53,138 nucleotides of DNA from Nitrospirales bacterium (GCA_029261275.1 JAJDBR010000162.1:1-53138), one strand, 5' to 3'; counted from the stretch's first letter, positions 35,315 through 45,155 are shown. Notes: generated from the letters alone by a model not told the origin. Translations and numbers: made by a program.

Positions 35315-35387
35315 GTTCTGATGAGTTTCGCGTGAGGAGAGAGTCGATGTTACAGATCCCACTTTCTTTCTATGATAGACTTCTTGT

Positions 35388-36542
35388 ATGAGTCGTTGGG
35401 TCATTCGTGCGGGAATGGTATTAGCCCTGGTGGGGTTGGTCGCATTTCTTAAATTTTCCGTATTTACTCCTGATCCTCTACCCGTAACAGTATTGCAAGT
35501 GGAGCGTGGGCGCGTCGAAGAAACTGTCACCAATTCGCGGGCTGGTACGGTAAGGGCTCGTCAGAGGGCCAAGTTGTCTCCAGAAATTGGTGGACGTGTC
35601 GTAAAGCTTCCTTATCAGAAAGGCGCTTTGGTGCATACAGGTGATGTGCTCATTCGTCTGCATGATGTTTCTCAACGAGCGGCTGTTCGGATGGCTGAGC
35701 AAGAGTTAGCCGTTGTTGAAGTGAAGCGAGAACGGGTTTGCTTAGAAGCTGACCGAGCCGAACGAGAGTTTGTTCGCCATCAGCAGTTGAAGGCACGTGA
35801 TCTGATATCCACAGATTTGTTGGACAAGTATGAAAATTTAGCCCAGACAACTCAAGTGTTCTGTAAGCAAACTCAAGCCGAAATTGCTCGCTCTCGTACG
35901 GCCATAATCGAGGCAAAGGCGGAGTTGGCAAAAACCGTGTTGACGGCTCCTTTTGATGGTGTCATTGCGGAATTAGATGTTGAAGTGGGGGAATGGGCTA
36001 CGCCTTCGCCACCTGCGCTGCCTGTCCCTCCTATCTTGGATTTGATTGATCTTTCTTCCATTTATATCAGTGCGCCGATGGATGAAGTGGATTCGTCAAA
36101 AATTCATGTGGGCCAACCGGTTCGGGTTACTCTTGACCCCTATCCTGGGCAGAAGTACCAAGGGCATGTTCGGCATCTCGCGCCGTATGTGTTGGATATC
36201 GAGGAACAGAATCGTACCGTGGAAATTGAAGTGGAATTAGATGATCGAGCATTTGCGTCGACCTTATTACCTGGAACCTCGACTGATGTTGAAATCATTC
36301 TCACGGTGAAAGACGAGGTTTTGCGAATTCCCCCGTCAACACTCTTTGAAGGACAAAACGTCTTTGTCGTTGAACAGAACAGACTTTCGATTCGACCTGT
36401 TGAAACCGGCATACGGAATTGGGATTTTGTGGAAATTCTCAATGGGGTTTCCGAACACGACCTGGTGGTTGCATCATTAGATCAAGAAGGATTGGAAGAG
36501 GGTCTTCAGGTCCTGGTCCGTTCCTCTCCTGGCACGCGGTGA
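35388..36542 (+). CDS. Periplasmic adaptor (HlyD/MacA-type) of an ABC efflux system
   Basis: The 384-residue protein has one N-terminal membrane helix (WVIRAGMVLALVGLVAFLKF), a split lipoyl-like domain (GRVVKLPYQKGALVHTGDVL, APFDGVIAELDVEVGEW), a coiled-coil hairpin at about residues 105-185 and a beta-barrel (GQPVRVTLDPYPGQKYQGHV). It links the FtsX-type permeases to an outer-membrane channel. Its stop overlaps the GTG start of the ATPase gene (GTGA), so the operon is translationally coupled. Confidence 0.88.
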   Translation: MSRWVIRAGMVLALVGLVAFLKFSVFTPDPLPVTVLQVERGRVEETVTNSRAGTVRARQRAKLSPEIGGRVVKLPYQKGALVHTGDVLIRLHDVSQRAAVRMAEQELAVVEVKRERVCLEADRAEREFVRHQQLKARDLISTDLLDKYENLAQTTQVFCKQTQAEIARSRTAIIEAKAELAKTVLTAPFDGVIAELDVEVGEWATPSPPALPVPPILDLIDLSSIYISAPMDEVDSSKIHVGQPVRVTLDPYPGQKYQGHVRHLAPYVLDIEEQNRTVEIEVELDDRAFASTLLPGTSTDVEIILTVKDEVLRIPPSTLFEGQNVFVVEQNRLSIRPVETGIRNWDFVEILNGVSEHDLVVASLDQEGLEEGLQVLVRSSPGTR

Positions 36543-37246
36543 TTGAACTTCAACATATTGCAAAAAGTTTTGAAGTTGGAGGGCAGCCGATCTTTGCCCT
36601 GCGGGACACGAGTGAAAGCATCCAGGCAGGCGAGTATGTGGCCATTGTGGGGCCCTCGGGATCGGGCAAATCTACGTTGCTGAATATTATCGGATGTTTA
36701 CTCCGGCCTAGTGAAGGCGCCTATCTCTTTAATGGTGAAGACGTCAGTCAATTAGAGGACCGGGCACTGAGCCATGTCCGCCAACACCAAATTGGATTTA
36801 TCTTCCAATCCTTTCATCTCGTTCCTCGTCTGACAGCCTTGGAAAACGTGGCGTTGCCCATGGTGTTTGCAGGCATTGCATCTTCAGAACGCCAACTTCG
36901 GGCAAAGGACGTTCTTGAATCTGTCGGGTTGTCGGATCGGGCACATCATCGGCCCAATCAATTGTCGGTTGGACAACGTCAACGAGTCGTGATTGCCCGA
37001 GCCATCATTATGCAACCGGCAGTGTTGTTAGCGGATGAACCCACAGGCAATTTAGACACGCATTCGGGGCAACACATTATGGAACTGTTGGAATCGCTCA
37101 ATGCGAAGGGTCTAACCCTGTTGGTGGTTACCCATGATCCCAATGTCGCCCGACGTGCCAATCGAGTGATCGTGTTGGCAGATGGTCAAATTGTGAAACA
37201 TGTCAAGGGTGAAGAGATGTCAGCGGGCTCCATGCCTTTTGTCTAA
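36539..37246 (+). CDS. ABC transporter ATPase, MacB/LolD type
   Basis: Starting at GTG 36539 the 235-residue ATPase shows Walker A (GPSGSGKSTLLNIIGCLLRP), the Q loop (IFQSFHLVPRLTALENVALP), signature (LSVGQRQRVVIARAI, a Val in place of the usual Gly), Walker B (LLADEPTGNLD) and the switch His (LLVVTHDPN). It energises the two FtsX permeases that follow. Confidence 0.92.
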   Translation: MIELQHIAKSFEVGGQPIFALRDTSESIQAGEYVAIVGPSGSGKSTLLNIIGCLLRPSEGAYLFNGEDVSQLEDRALSHVRQHQIGFIFQSFHLVPRLTALENVALPMVFAGIASSERQLRAKDVLESVGLSDRAHHRPNQLSVGQRQRVVIARAIIMQPAVLLADEPTGNLDTHSGQHIMELLESLNAKGLTLLVVTHDPNVARRANRVIVLADGQIVKHVKGEEMSAGSMPFV

Positions 37247-37281
37247 ATTTCCGCAGATAAAAAAATGTTGAGGAACCGACC

Positions 37282-38481
37282 ATGCTGCTAGATCTCATGT
37301 CGTTAGCCTGGGCGGCTCTCGCGGGGCATCGTTTGCGAACGGCACTGAGTGTGGTTGGAGTCGCGGTGGGCATTGCAGCAGTTGTCGCGTTAACGGCATT
37401 AGGAGAGGGGGCTCGTCAATATGTGATTCAGGAGTTTACTGCCATCGGCAGTAATCTGTTATCCGTGCTTCCTGGAAAAACAGAAACCACTGGGGCGATG
37501 CCGGGAATGGGAGGCGTGCCCCATGATCTTACCTTACAAGACCTGTTGGCGTTGCGCCGGAATATTCATGCGGCGCAGTACATTGTGCCCGTATCCATGG
37601 GTACGGAAACGGTTAGTCATGGTGAGCGGCGACGTCAAATAGCCGTCATAGGGAGTACCACGGAATTTTTACAAGCTCGAGAACTGAAGATGGCCCAGGG
37701 ACAATTTCTTCCCGCAAGTGATGTGGAGCGGGGGACGCCTGTCGTAGTGCTTGGACATGTGACAGCCCGGGAGTTATTCCCAGGACAGCAACCCTTAGGA
37801 CAAGTGGTCCGAGTTGGTGAATGGCGGATGCGGGTCATTGGCGTGTTAGCTGAAATTGGGACGCAATTGGGAATCAAAATGGATGAAGTCGTCATTGTTC
37901 CCGTGGGGACAGGCATGAAGATGTTCAACCGGTCATCCCTCTTTCGAATTTTGGTGAAAGTGCGGTCACCAAAAGATTTAGATGGTACGTGTGCCCAAGT
38001 TATAACCATTCTGACCGAACGCCATGATGAGGAAGATGTCACCTGTATCACCCAAAAAGCGGTCATCTCGACCTTCTCGTCGATTCTTCAAACGCTGACG
38101 TTGGTGCTCGTGGCGATCGGTGCGATTTCGCTGACCGTCGCGGGCATTGGTGTCATGAATGTCATGCTAGTGACGGTGGCAGAGCGCACCGAGGAAATTG
38201 GATTACTTCGCGCGTTAGGCGCGACGCGGGGGAATATTCTCGGGGTGTTTCTTGTGGAAGCGTTGATGCTAGCTGGATTAGGTGGAATGGTCGGGCTTCT
38301 CGTGGGATTGGGAGGAGTGCATCTTCTCACTTGGTGGTATCCCGCTGTCCCAGCTGCTGCTCCGGCATGGGCGATAGGGGCGGCCTTAGCATTGGCCCTG
38401 ATTGTAGGAGGGATGTTCGGTGTTATGCCAGCCCGACGTGCGGCCAAACTTGATCCTATTATGGCATTGCAACGGCGGTGA
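37282..38481 (+). CDS. FtsX/MacB-type ABC permease 1
   Basis: The 399-residue protein has the MacB plan: one N-terminal helix (LRTALSVVGVAVGIAAVVAL), a ~220-residue periplasmic domain and three C-terminal helices (TLVLVAIGAISLTVAGIGVM and others). It contains the conserved VAERTEEIGLLRALGATRGN and the C-terminal PARRAAKLDPIMAL. GAGGA precedes the ATG. Confidence 0.92.
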   Translation: MLLDLMSLAWAALAGHRLRTALSVVGVAVGIAAVVALTALGEGARQYVIQEFTAIGSNLLSVLPGKTETTGAMPGMGGVPHDLTLQDLLALRRNIHAAQYIVPVSMGTETVSHGERRRQIAVIGSTTEFLQARELKMAQGQFLPASDVERGTPVVVLGHVTARELFPGQQPLGQVVRVGEWRMRVIGVLAEIGTQLGIKMDEVVIVPVGTGMKMFNRSSLFRILVKVRSPKDLDGTCAQVITILTERHDEEDVTCITQKAVISTFSSILQTLTLVLVAIGAISLTVAGIGVMNVMLVTVAERTEEIGLLRALGATRGNILGVFLVEALMLAGLGGMVGLLVGLGGVHLLTWWYPAVPAAAPAWAIGAALALALIVGGMFGVMPARRAAKLDPIMALQRR

Positions 38482-39686
38482 CAATGACAGTCATGGATCT
38501 CATCCAATTTGCGGGAGGCGCCGTATGGGCACATCGTCTCCGATCCATTCTTTCCCTTATCGGGATCGCGATTGGCGTCGGAGCGGTCATCCTCTTAACC
38601 GCCATTGGAGAGGGCACGCGCTATTTTGTGTTGGCGCAATTCACACAATTTGGTACGAATATCCTGGCGATTAATCCAGGTAAAACTCAAACACTGGGCA
38701 TTCCAGGAATTTTGGGGGGCACCACGCACAAACTCACCTTAGAGGATGCCGTTGCTTTATCGCGAATCCCTGGTGTTGAGGCGGTGGTGCCCATGGCCAT
38801 GGGCATGGGACGTGTTGAAACAGAAGGACGGGGGCGGAGTGTCAATGTATTCGGCGTGACGGCCGACATGCCAGAGGTCTGGCGATTTACGATTGGGCAA
38901 GGGGAATTTTTGCCGATAGGGGATTGGGACCGCGCGACGGCGGTCACGGTCCTGGGTCCGAAAATGAAACATGAACTGTTCGGAGATCAGAATCCGTTAG
39001 GCGAAATCATTCGTATTGCGGGGTATCGCTTTCGTGTCATAGGGGTGATGGAACCCAAAGGGCAAATTCTGGGATTTGATTTAGATGATGCGGTATATGT
39101 TCCCGTGGCGAATGCGATGCGGATGTTTAACTTAGATGAATTAATGGAAATCGATGTGACCTATCAATCGGCGCAAATGGTTGAGCGAGTGTTGGAAGCG
39201 GTTCGACGAATATTGATTGACCGTCACCATGGAACGGAAGATTTTTCAATTACCACCCAGGCCGCCATGTTGGAGTCGTTAGATGAGATCATGCGGATTG
39301 TCACACTGGCCGCGGCTGGGATTGCTGGAATTTCGTTGGTTGTTGGGGCACTGGGCATTGTGACGATGATGTGGATTTCGGTTGGCGAACGTGTGTCGGA
39401 AATTGGGCTTTTACGGGCCATGGGAGCACAGCCTCGGCAAATCTTCCTGATCTTTATCGTAGAGTCTGTGCTGCTGTCGGTACTGGGCGGGGCTCTTGGT
39501 GTGTTCTTAGGTCTGGTGGGAGCATTAGCGTTAACATGGCTCCTTCCAGGCTTGCCGATCTTCGTGAATGAACAGTATCTGATGCTGGGACTTTTAGTCG
39601 CAATCGGAACTGGATTGTTATCCGGCGTCGCGCCAGCACGCCGTGCCATTCGCATCAATCCCGTCGAAGCCCTTCATGCTGAGTAA
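38478..39686 (+). CDS. FtsX/MacB-type ABC permease 2
   Basis: A second full-length permease (402 residues) that is a paralogue of the first: LRSILSLIGIAIGVGAVILL, VGERVSEIGLLRAMGAQPRQ and PARRAIRINPVEALHA. It begins at GTG 38478, overlapping the upstream stop (GTGA), or at ATG 38484. Two permease genes with one ATPase gene suggest a heterodimeric exporter. Substrate is unknown. 39687-39935 downstream shows no gene. Confidence 0.92.
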   Translation: MTMTVMDLIQFAGGAVWAHRLRSILSLIGIAIGVGAVILLTAIGEGTRYFVLAQFTQFGTNILAINPGKTQTLGIPGILGGTTHKLTLEDAVALSRIPGVEAVVPMAMGMGRVETEGRGRSVNVFGVTADMPEVWRFTIGQGEFLPIGDWDRATAVTVLGPKMKHELFGDQNPLGEIIRIAGYRFRVIGVMEPKGQILGFDLDDAVYVPVANAMRMFNLDELMEIDVTYQSAQMVERVLEAVRRILIDRHHGTEDFSITTQAAMLESLDEIMRIVTLAAAGIAGISLVVGALGIVTMMWISVGERVSEIGLLRAMGAQPRQIFLIFIVESVLLSVLGGALGVFLGLVGALALTWLLPGLPIFVNEQYLMLGLLVAIGTGLLSGVAPARRAIRINPVEALHAE

Positions 39687-39936
39687 ATAATTTCATTAGC
39701 GCTGGTTCCTGAGTGTGGTGTGGACAGTGTCTTAAAACTCTGTTGGATCACCAAGCGGCCTACCTTCGTCAGATCCTCTTGTGAATCACGCCATCTCGAT
39801 ACGCAGTTCCAACTATTTGTTTCGGCCTCTCTGTTGCGGCAGAAATCTGCAATCTACCAGCAGTTGAACCCAGTGCATGTGTGAACGTGTGGAACAAGGA
39901 TCATGGTTGTGACCTGGAAATCCTTCTCAACGTAAG

Positions 39937-41155
39937 CCGATTTTACCTATCCTTGGCGAATTCCTAATGTCCGCCCTAGCAGGCTCTTTTGTTCGGCTTG
40001 ATCTTATTCACAACTCTCCGTAAGCTCATCCGCCATGAAATATCTCTTCATGGTTTTCACGTATATGGTCTCTCTCGCTCCCACACTCTTGAGGCATGGT
40101 GGCATGAAGGCGGTGGTCGCGGAAAATCTGCTGTTGAAGCAACAGTTGCTCGTCCTGACTCGGTCACGAAAGCGTGCTCCTCATTTATCATCTTTTGATC
40201 GGTTCTTCCTTGGCCTGTGGTCTACCTATCTAGATTCTGGCCGGATCAAGCGAGTGGCCTTTCTGGTACAACCGTCGACTCTCCTGAAATTTCACCAAGC
40301 CCTGGTGAAGAGAAAATATCGTTTATTGTATTCGTCACCGAATCGAAAGAAGCCCGGTCCGAAGGGGCCTTCCCGGGACGTGATTGAACTGGTACTGGAG
40401 ATGAAACGGCGCAATCCCAACTTTGGGTGCACCAAAATTGCTGACCAGATAGCCAAAACCTTTGCCTTGTCTCTCGATAAAGACGTGGTCCGACGAATCC
40501 TTACTACCTACTTTCGGCCAGAGCGAGGCGATGGTCCTTCCTGGCTGTCCTTCCTCGGTCAAACCAAAGATAGTCTGTGGAGTATCGATTTCTTTCGGTG
40601 TGAGTCTCTTCGACTCACAACCCATTGGGTCCTTGTTGTCATGGACCATTGCATGCGTCGGATCATCGGGTTCGGGATTTACAAAGGTTCTGCTGTAGAT
40701 GGGAAAACACTCTGTTACCTGTTTCATCAAGCGACAAGCCCTATGGGGGCGCCCCATTGTCTCAGCTCTGATCATGACCCGGTCTTTCAGTTTCACCAGT
40801 GGCAAGCGAATTTGAGGGTTCTGGGAATCCAAGAGATCAAAACGATTCCGCACGTGCCGGTCTCCCATCCCTTTATTGAACGGCTGATCGGCACCATTCG
40901 TCGAGAGTATTTGGATCAATTCCTGTTCTGGAATGAATCAGATTTGGAGCGGAAGTTAGAGGCTTTCAAGGAGTATTATAATAACTATCGGATTCATCAG
41001 AGTTTGAAGCAGCACACTCCGGAGGAAGTCGCGGGGAAGGCCCAACCGCTGTTGGCAGATCCGAAAGCTTTTGTGTGGCAGTCACATTGTCAGGGATTGT
41101 TTCAGACACCAATGGCAGCATGATGAGGAATTCGCCAAGCACAGGTTAAAAACGG
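39937..41155. mobile_element. Complete single-ORF insertion sequence with inverted repeats
   Basis: CTTGGCGAATTCCT at 39952-39965 has its exact complement AGGAATTCGCCAAG at 41126-41139. The similarity extends outwards imperfectly: CCGATTTTACCTAT (from 39937) against CCGTTTTTAACCTG on the complement of 41155. The terminal repeats are thus about 30 bp. They enclose one integrase-core transposase. I see no convincing target duplication. The right end lies within two bases of the carbonic anhydrase stop codon. Confidence 0.8.
40035..41123 (+). CDS. Transposase with integrase core (DDE) domain
   Basis: The 362-residue protein has a helical N terminus (AENLLLKQQLLVLTRSRKRA), a linker RRNPNFGCTKIADQIAKTF and an rve-type catalytic core. 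The Asp in LWSIDFFRCES, the Asp in LSSDHDPVF and the Glu in HPFIERLIGTIRREYLD form the DDE triad, and the end YNNYRIHQSLKQHTPEEV is typical. The gene appears intact and no frameshift is needed. It is enclosed by the inverted repeats at 39937 and 41155. Confidence 0.92.
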   Translation: MKYLFMVFTYMVSLAPTLLRHGGMKAVVAENLLLKQQLLVLTRSRKRAPHLSSFDRFFLGLWSTYLDSGRIKRVAFLVQPSTLLKFHQALVKRKYRLLYSSPNRKKPGPKGPSRDVIELVLEMKRRNPNFGCTKIADQIAKTFALSLDKDVVRRILTTYFRPERGDGPSWLSFLGQTKDSLWSIDFFRCESLRLTTHWVLVVMDHCMRRIIGFGIYKGSAVDGKTLCYLFHQATSPMGAPHCLSSDHDPVFQFHQWQANLRVLGIQEIKTIPHVPVSHPFIERLIGTIRREYLDQFLFWNESDLERKLEAFKEYYNNYRIHQSLKQHTPEEVAGKAQPLLADPKAFVWQSHCQGLFQTPMAA

Positions 41156-41156
41156 T

Positions 41157-41981
41157 TTAATCGTCGTCGATGTGGCGGTTGCCGAGGGGCTGAATGGGAC
41201 GAGCGTTATGGCCGATGATTTGGACGAATTGATCGACGTCTTGTTGGGTGACGTGCATAGGTTCTTTGAGGACTATCCATTGGACGCCCTCCGTGCAAGG
41301 TGGGGTGGTGAGTGACCCCGAATAGGTGTAGTGATCGGTATTCGTGGGAAGCACATCCGTCAACTTCACTTCTAGGGGAATAGAGACTTCCTTTCCCCGT
41401 TGTTCGGGGAGCCAACTCCAAAGTTTCCTGAGGACTGGTTGCGTGGCGTCGGTTTTCATCATGACGGCAATGACCAATACATGTCCTTTTTCATCCTGGT
41501 GGACTAAGTGCATTTCCATGGGAAACGCGGTGTCTTCGATGTGGTGCTCACTGGGTGCATGGAAGTGGAATTGGCGGAGCTGGTATTTTCGGTTATTCAG
41601 ATCGACTCGGCAGCCTGAGAGATGGGAGACTTGAATGGTATGCCCATTATTCATTTCATGAAGTCGCGAGGTTTGGTAATGGAATTCTAGCTTCTGTGAA
41701 TGATCTCCATGATGGGTCATGGTGATGTTAATTGGGGATTGCCGATTCCCGGTTTCACAGGTTCGGTATTCCTTCGAAAGCATGCCCCAATGACTCGGAT
41801 TTTCCACACCCAAATATTCCCAGTGCGCGTGATGGTCCTTCCTTGACGTCTCTTGTGTGTTGGTGGGCTGGTTGGGTGTTTCTGAAGCCAGGACGGGCAG
41901 CGCCAGGAGAGAGCTTTGGATCAGAACCATCAACAGAATTCTCGGCAATAATATCAGGGATGCCCGATTGGTTTTTGTCAT
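41157..41981 (-). CDS. Alpha-type carbonic anhydrase (secreted)
   Basis: The 274-residue protein begins with a signal peptide (LLMVLIQSSLLALPVLAS) and matches alpha carbonic anhydrases: HWGMLSKEYRTCETGNRQSP, INITMTHHGD, the zinc-binding QFHFHAPSEHH and MEMHLVHQDEKG, and SGSLTTPPCTEGVQWIVLKE. It hydrates CO2 in the periplasm. The insertion sequence ends two bases beyond its stop codon without altering the protein. Confidence 0.95.
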   Translation of the reverse strand: MTKTNRASLILLPRILLMVLIQSSLLALPVLASETPNQPTNTQETSRKDHHAHWEYLGVENPSHWGMLSKEYRTCETGNRQSPINITMTHHGDHSQKLEFHYQTSRLHEMNNGHTIQVSHLSGCRVDLNNRKYQLRQFHFHAPSEHHIEDTAFPMEMHLVHQDEKGHVLVIAVMMKTDATQPVLRKLWSWLPEQRGKEVSIPLEVKLTDVLPTNTDHYTYSGSLTTPPCTEGVQWIVLKEPMHVTQQDVDQFVQIIGHNARPIQPLGNRHIDDD

Positions 41982-42090
41982 TTCTACCCCACCTTCATCC
42001 TCCCCTTACAAAGGGGAGGAAATTTGCAAGTGTATTTCAAATGTAAGTGCGAGGAACCTGATCCCTAGGGGAACCCTGGAAGTGCTATTC

Positions 42091-44097
42091 TTATACTAAC
42101 TCGGCATCGGAGTGAATCTCCACCAAACTTGGACCATCATGCGCGAGGGCTTTGGTGAGGGCTTCTTCCAAATCTTCCTTCCGCTTAACCGAAACTCCCA
42201 TGGCTCCACATAATGTTGCATACTCCGCAAAATCAGGATTGTGCAAGGAGGTTTGCCACACGTCCCAGTTCCCCGCTCGTTGTTCTTTGCTGATTTTTCC
42301 AAGCTCATTATTTCTGAGTAGGATATGCGTGATGTTCATTCCATATTTTACTGCGGTATTCACTTCACCCAAATATTGCCCGAACCCACCATCACCCGAA
42401 ACGGATACGACTTTTCGTCCTTGAAAGAGTGGATCTTCCTCCTGCGTGGCGGCCCATGCTCCCATGGCTGCGGGATAAGAAAATCCAATGGAGCCCAAAT
42501 AACCGGACATGAGGACCGCTTGCCGTGAACATTCAAAGTATCGCCCAAACGAATAGGTATTGTTGCCCACGTCCACGGCCATGATCGCATCTTCAGGAAC
42601 CAGGCGCGTCAAGGCCGCAAAGATGGCCGAAGAGTTGACCCCTTGTCCACGATCATCCTGTGATCGTCGATGTTTTTCTTGCCGCCAGATTGCCCAGCGG
42701 TTGGCGACGTCCTCCCGTTGATTTGTCGTATTGAGTTTGTTGGCTAAGCGCTGACGAAAGATTTGGCAGGTTACGCCGATTTCTCCCCAAACCGGGACAT
42801 CTACCGCATGGAATTTCCCCAAGGCCATGGCATCACGATCGACTTGGATGGTAGGAATTTTCGGAGTGATGCCCGTGTGATTACTAAAGCTTGCACCAAA
42901 AACGAGGAGACAGTCAGATTCATTCATGACCCAACTGGCCACGGGAGTGCCGCTACGCCCTAAGACGCCCCCGCCGAGTGGGTGTTGGTCTGAGATTAAC
43001 CCTTTGGCCTTAAAGGTGGTAATGACCGGGCAGTTCATCATCTCTGCCAGTTTGTTAATCCCTTCCATACTAAAACGTGCCCCATGGCCAACAATAATCA
43101 CGGGGCGTTTGGATCGAGACACCAACGTAATGGCCTGATCGATTGAGGAGTCTGGCGGTGTAATATCCAGCGCGGGCATGCGGCCATCAGGTTTGCCCGC
43201 TTCAATTCCTTCAGTAGCGGCGAGCTTCGGCACTTCATCTGGAAAGATGAGGTGCGAGACTCCACGATTCAACATGGCACTCTTACAAGCCAAGTTCATG
43301 AGTTCAGCATGCTTACTGGTATGGAGGGCCGTTTGTGCCCATTGGGCAACCTTGCCAAATGCGGCCATGAGATCAATTTCTTGAAAGGCCCCAGGTCCCA
43401 ATACCTGCGTTTCCACTTGTCCAGTTAAGGCTAAAACTGGCGCCCGATCCACGTTCGCATCCCATAACCCCGTAAGGAGATTGGTTGCACCGGGTCCAGC
43501 GATAGACAAACACGCAGCTGGTCGGCCCGTGAGTTTGCCATACGCGGAGCAGGCAAATGACGCGGCGCCTTCGTGCCGGATTCCATAAAATTTTATGTGG
43601 TTGGCTTCCTCTTGAACCCGTAATGCATCGGCGACTCCCAGGTTCGAGTGACCGACCATTCCGAAGACATGCTTGATACCCCAGTTGACCATCGTTTCCA
43701 TCATGACATCCCCAACTGTCCTCACGTGGGCAGATTCTTTGTGGAGTCCCACATAGATACCGTCGGCCCGTGATTCCACAGGGAAGGTTTCAACTCCATC
43801 GTCATAGCCCGGAGACTTGCCGGATATCGGGTCGTAGTCCCATCCATGCCAAGGACATCGAAGTAGGCCATTTTCAATGGAGCCCTCCCCTAGGGGCCCA
43901 CCTTGATGTGGGCATTTGTTATCCAGGGCGCCGTACTGACCTTTGTGCCGAGTCAGGCAGAGCGTTTTGTGATCACAGGTGACGGGCTTGACTCGACCTT
44001 CCTCCAGTTCCTCGGGTTCGAGTACTTTCAGCCAGGTGAGAGGTTTTGAGGGTTTCGAAGTCATAGATTTTTCCTGTTGGTCATCATGAGAGGGCAT
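42091..44097 (-). CDS. Rieske domain fused to a ThDP-dependent (acetolactate synthase/pyruvate oxidase-like) enzyme
   Basis: The 668-residue protein has an N-terminal Rieske domain (residues ~20-120) with ligands in NKCPHQGGPLGEG and LRCPWHGWDYDP. The rest is a full ThDP enzyme: IRHEGAASFACSAYGKLTGR with the catalytic Glu, SIAGPGATNLLTGLWDANVD, the central domain VIIVGHGARFSMEGINKLAE, and the ThDP/Mg site GDGGFGQYLGEVN...LLRNNELG. The Rieske cluster presumably passes electrons to or from the decarboxylation intermediate. Start 44097 has AAAGGAT; ATG 44064 region is an alternative. Substrate unknown. It is the last gene of the minus-strand string. Confidence 0.9.
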   Translation of the reverse strand: MPSHDDQQEKSMTSKPSKPLTWLKVLEPEELEEGRVKPVTCDHKTLCLTRHKGQYGALDNKCPHQGGPLGEGSIENGLLRCPWHGWDYDPISGKSPGYDDGVETFPVESRADGIYVGLHKESAHVRTVGDVMMETMVNWGIKHVFGMVGHSNLGVADALRVQEEANHIKFYGIRHEGAASFACSAYGKLTGRPAACLSIAGPGATNLLTGLWDANVDRAPVLALTGQVETQVLGPGAFQEIDLMAAFGKVAQWAQTALHTSKHAELMNLACKSAMLNRGVSHLIFPDEVPKLAATEGIEAGKPDGRMPALDITPPDSSIDQAITLVSRSKRPVIIVGHGARFSMEGINKLAEMMNCPVITTFKAKGLISDQHPLGGGVLGRSGTPVASWVMNESDCLLVFGASFSNHTGITPKIPTIQVDRDAMALGKFHAVDVPVWGEIGVTCQIFRQRLANKLNTTNQREDVANRWAIWRQEKHRRSQDDRGQGVNSSAIFAALTRLVPEDAIMAVDVGNNTYSFGRYFECSRQAVLMSGYLGSIGFSYPAAMGAWAATQEEDPLFQGRKVVSVSGDGGFGQYLGEVNTAVKYGMNITHILLRNNELGKISKEQRAGNWDVWQTSLHNPDFAEYATLCGAMGVSVKRKEDLEEALTKALAHDGPSLVEIHSDAELV

Positions 44098-44142
44098 TGG
44101 CGTTTATCCTTTGTCATGCATACAAAATGAATGATACCTGCA

Positions 44143-45018
44143 TTACGAGGGCGACGCCCCTAGCGCGTCAAATGCAAACTCGGAACTCTGTTGGAAAAAT
44201 TGGGGAACTCGTTCGGCTTGCGTCTCTGTCTGCCCGCTCGCAAGTAAATCGGAGGCTGTCAGCACGGCTGCCACAAATCCGTCCGTATGCCATTTGCCTA
44301 TCGTCAGATTTGGAAGTGTGTCTTTTTCCGGATACGGCCAGACCGTGACATAGAAATAGGGTTCCGCATAGCTAGCATCTCCAGGACTCATGCCACATCC
44401 GACGGTTCCGATTGAGCCATTCTTTTGAGGAAGGGGTAATGATATTAATGTGGCGATATCAAAATAATGTGGCCAACATCGAAGAGGTGAGGCTTCTTTC
44501 CACTTCTCTGCGACTGCACGAATGACTTGGTGCGCATTGCCATACCAATGATGGAGTTCTTTAAAAGGAGTGGTACGGCTTAATTGAAAAACACCACTTT
44601 TTTCTACAGAATGAGGGGGCATATTATAATCCCGCAACCTAAACGGTTTCGAAGGTGTCGCCCCAGAAGCATTTGAATAGGTTGCTGCTAACCATTCCAA
44701 CCCCTGCTGAATTGTCTGTCCTGATAATCCGAATTCTTTTTGAATACTATGGTTGGGCGCGAGAAAAATGAGGCTGAGGTCTGCGAGTCGAAGCCCCACG
44801 CTCCAACCATCCACCGTGGCATGACTGCATAAGGCGCCTAAGTGGTCTACCCAATCCAGGTTCGACTGACTGTCATCCCGTTGCGTTTCAAGAAGCGCAT
44901 TCCCGAACGCGGCGACAATTTGTGCAGCCCAATGCAATTGCACTTTTGCATCAACAAGATCAGCGACCGGAACTGTGCCAAGTGTTTGCCAGGAGAAAGT
45001 GAAGGATTCTGCTTTCAT
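44143..45018 (-). CDS. Hypothetical protein (DUF5996-like)
   Basis: The 291-residue soluble protein has the segments CWPHYFDIATLISLPLP, GMSPGDASYAEPYFYVTVWP and LTIGKWHTDGFVAAVLTASD. These resemble a family of uncharacterised proteins annotated DUF5996; I give that with moderate trust. GGAGCATTCCTG precedes the ATG. It stands 45 bases before the Rieske-ThDP gene and may be cotranscribed. 45019-45155 holds nothing clear. Confidence 0.65.
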   Translation of the reverse strand: MKAESFTFSWQTLGTVPVADLVDAKVQLHWAAQIVAAFGNALLETQRDDSQSNLDWVDHLGALCSHATVDGWSVGLRLADLSLIFLAPNHSIQKEFGLSGQTIQQGLEWLAATYSNASGATPSKPFRLRDYNMPPHSVEKSGVFQLSRTTPFKELHHWYGNAHQVIRAVAEKWKEASPLRCWPHYFDIATLISLPLPQKNGSIGTVGCGMSPGDASYAEPYFYVTVWPYPEKDTLPNLTIGKWHTDGFVAAVLTASDLLASGQTETQAERVPQFFQQSSEFAFDALGASPS

Positions 45019-45155
45019 CAGGAATGCTCCTAAAAAATCAAGCCTAGTTACGTGGGAGCGACTGTTATTTCCTCAGACCTCTCACGACCTATTGAGAGAT
45101 CTTACGGGTGTTTACGTTTCAGTCTTCCCAAGTAAGCAATCGTTTCAAATGAAAA

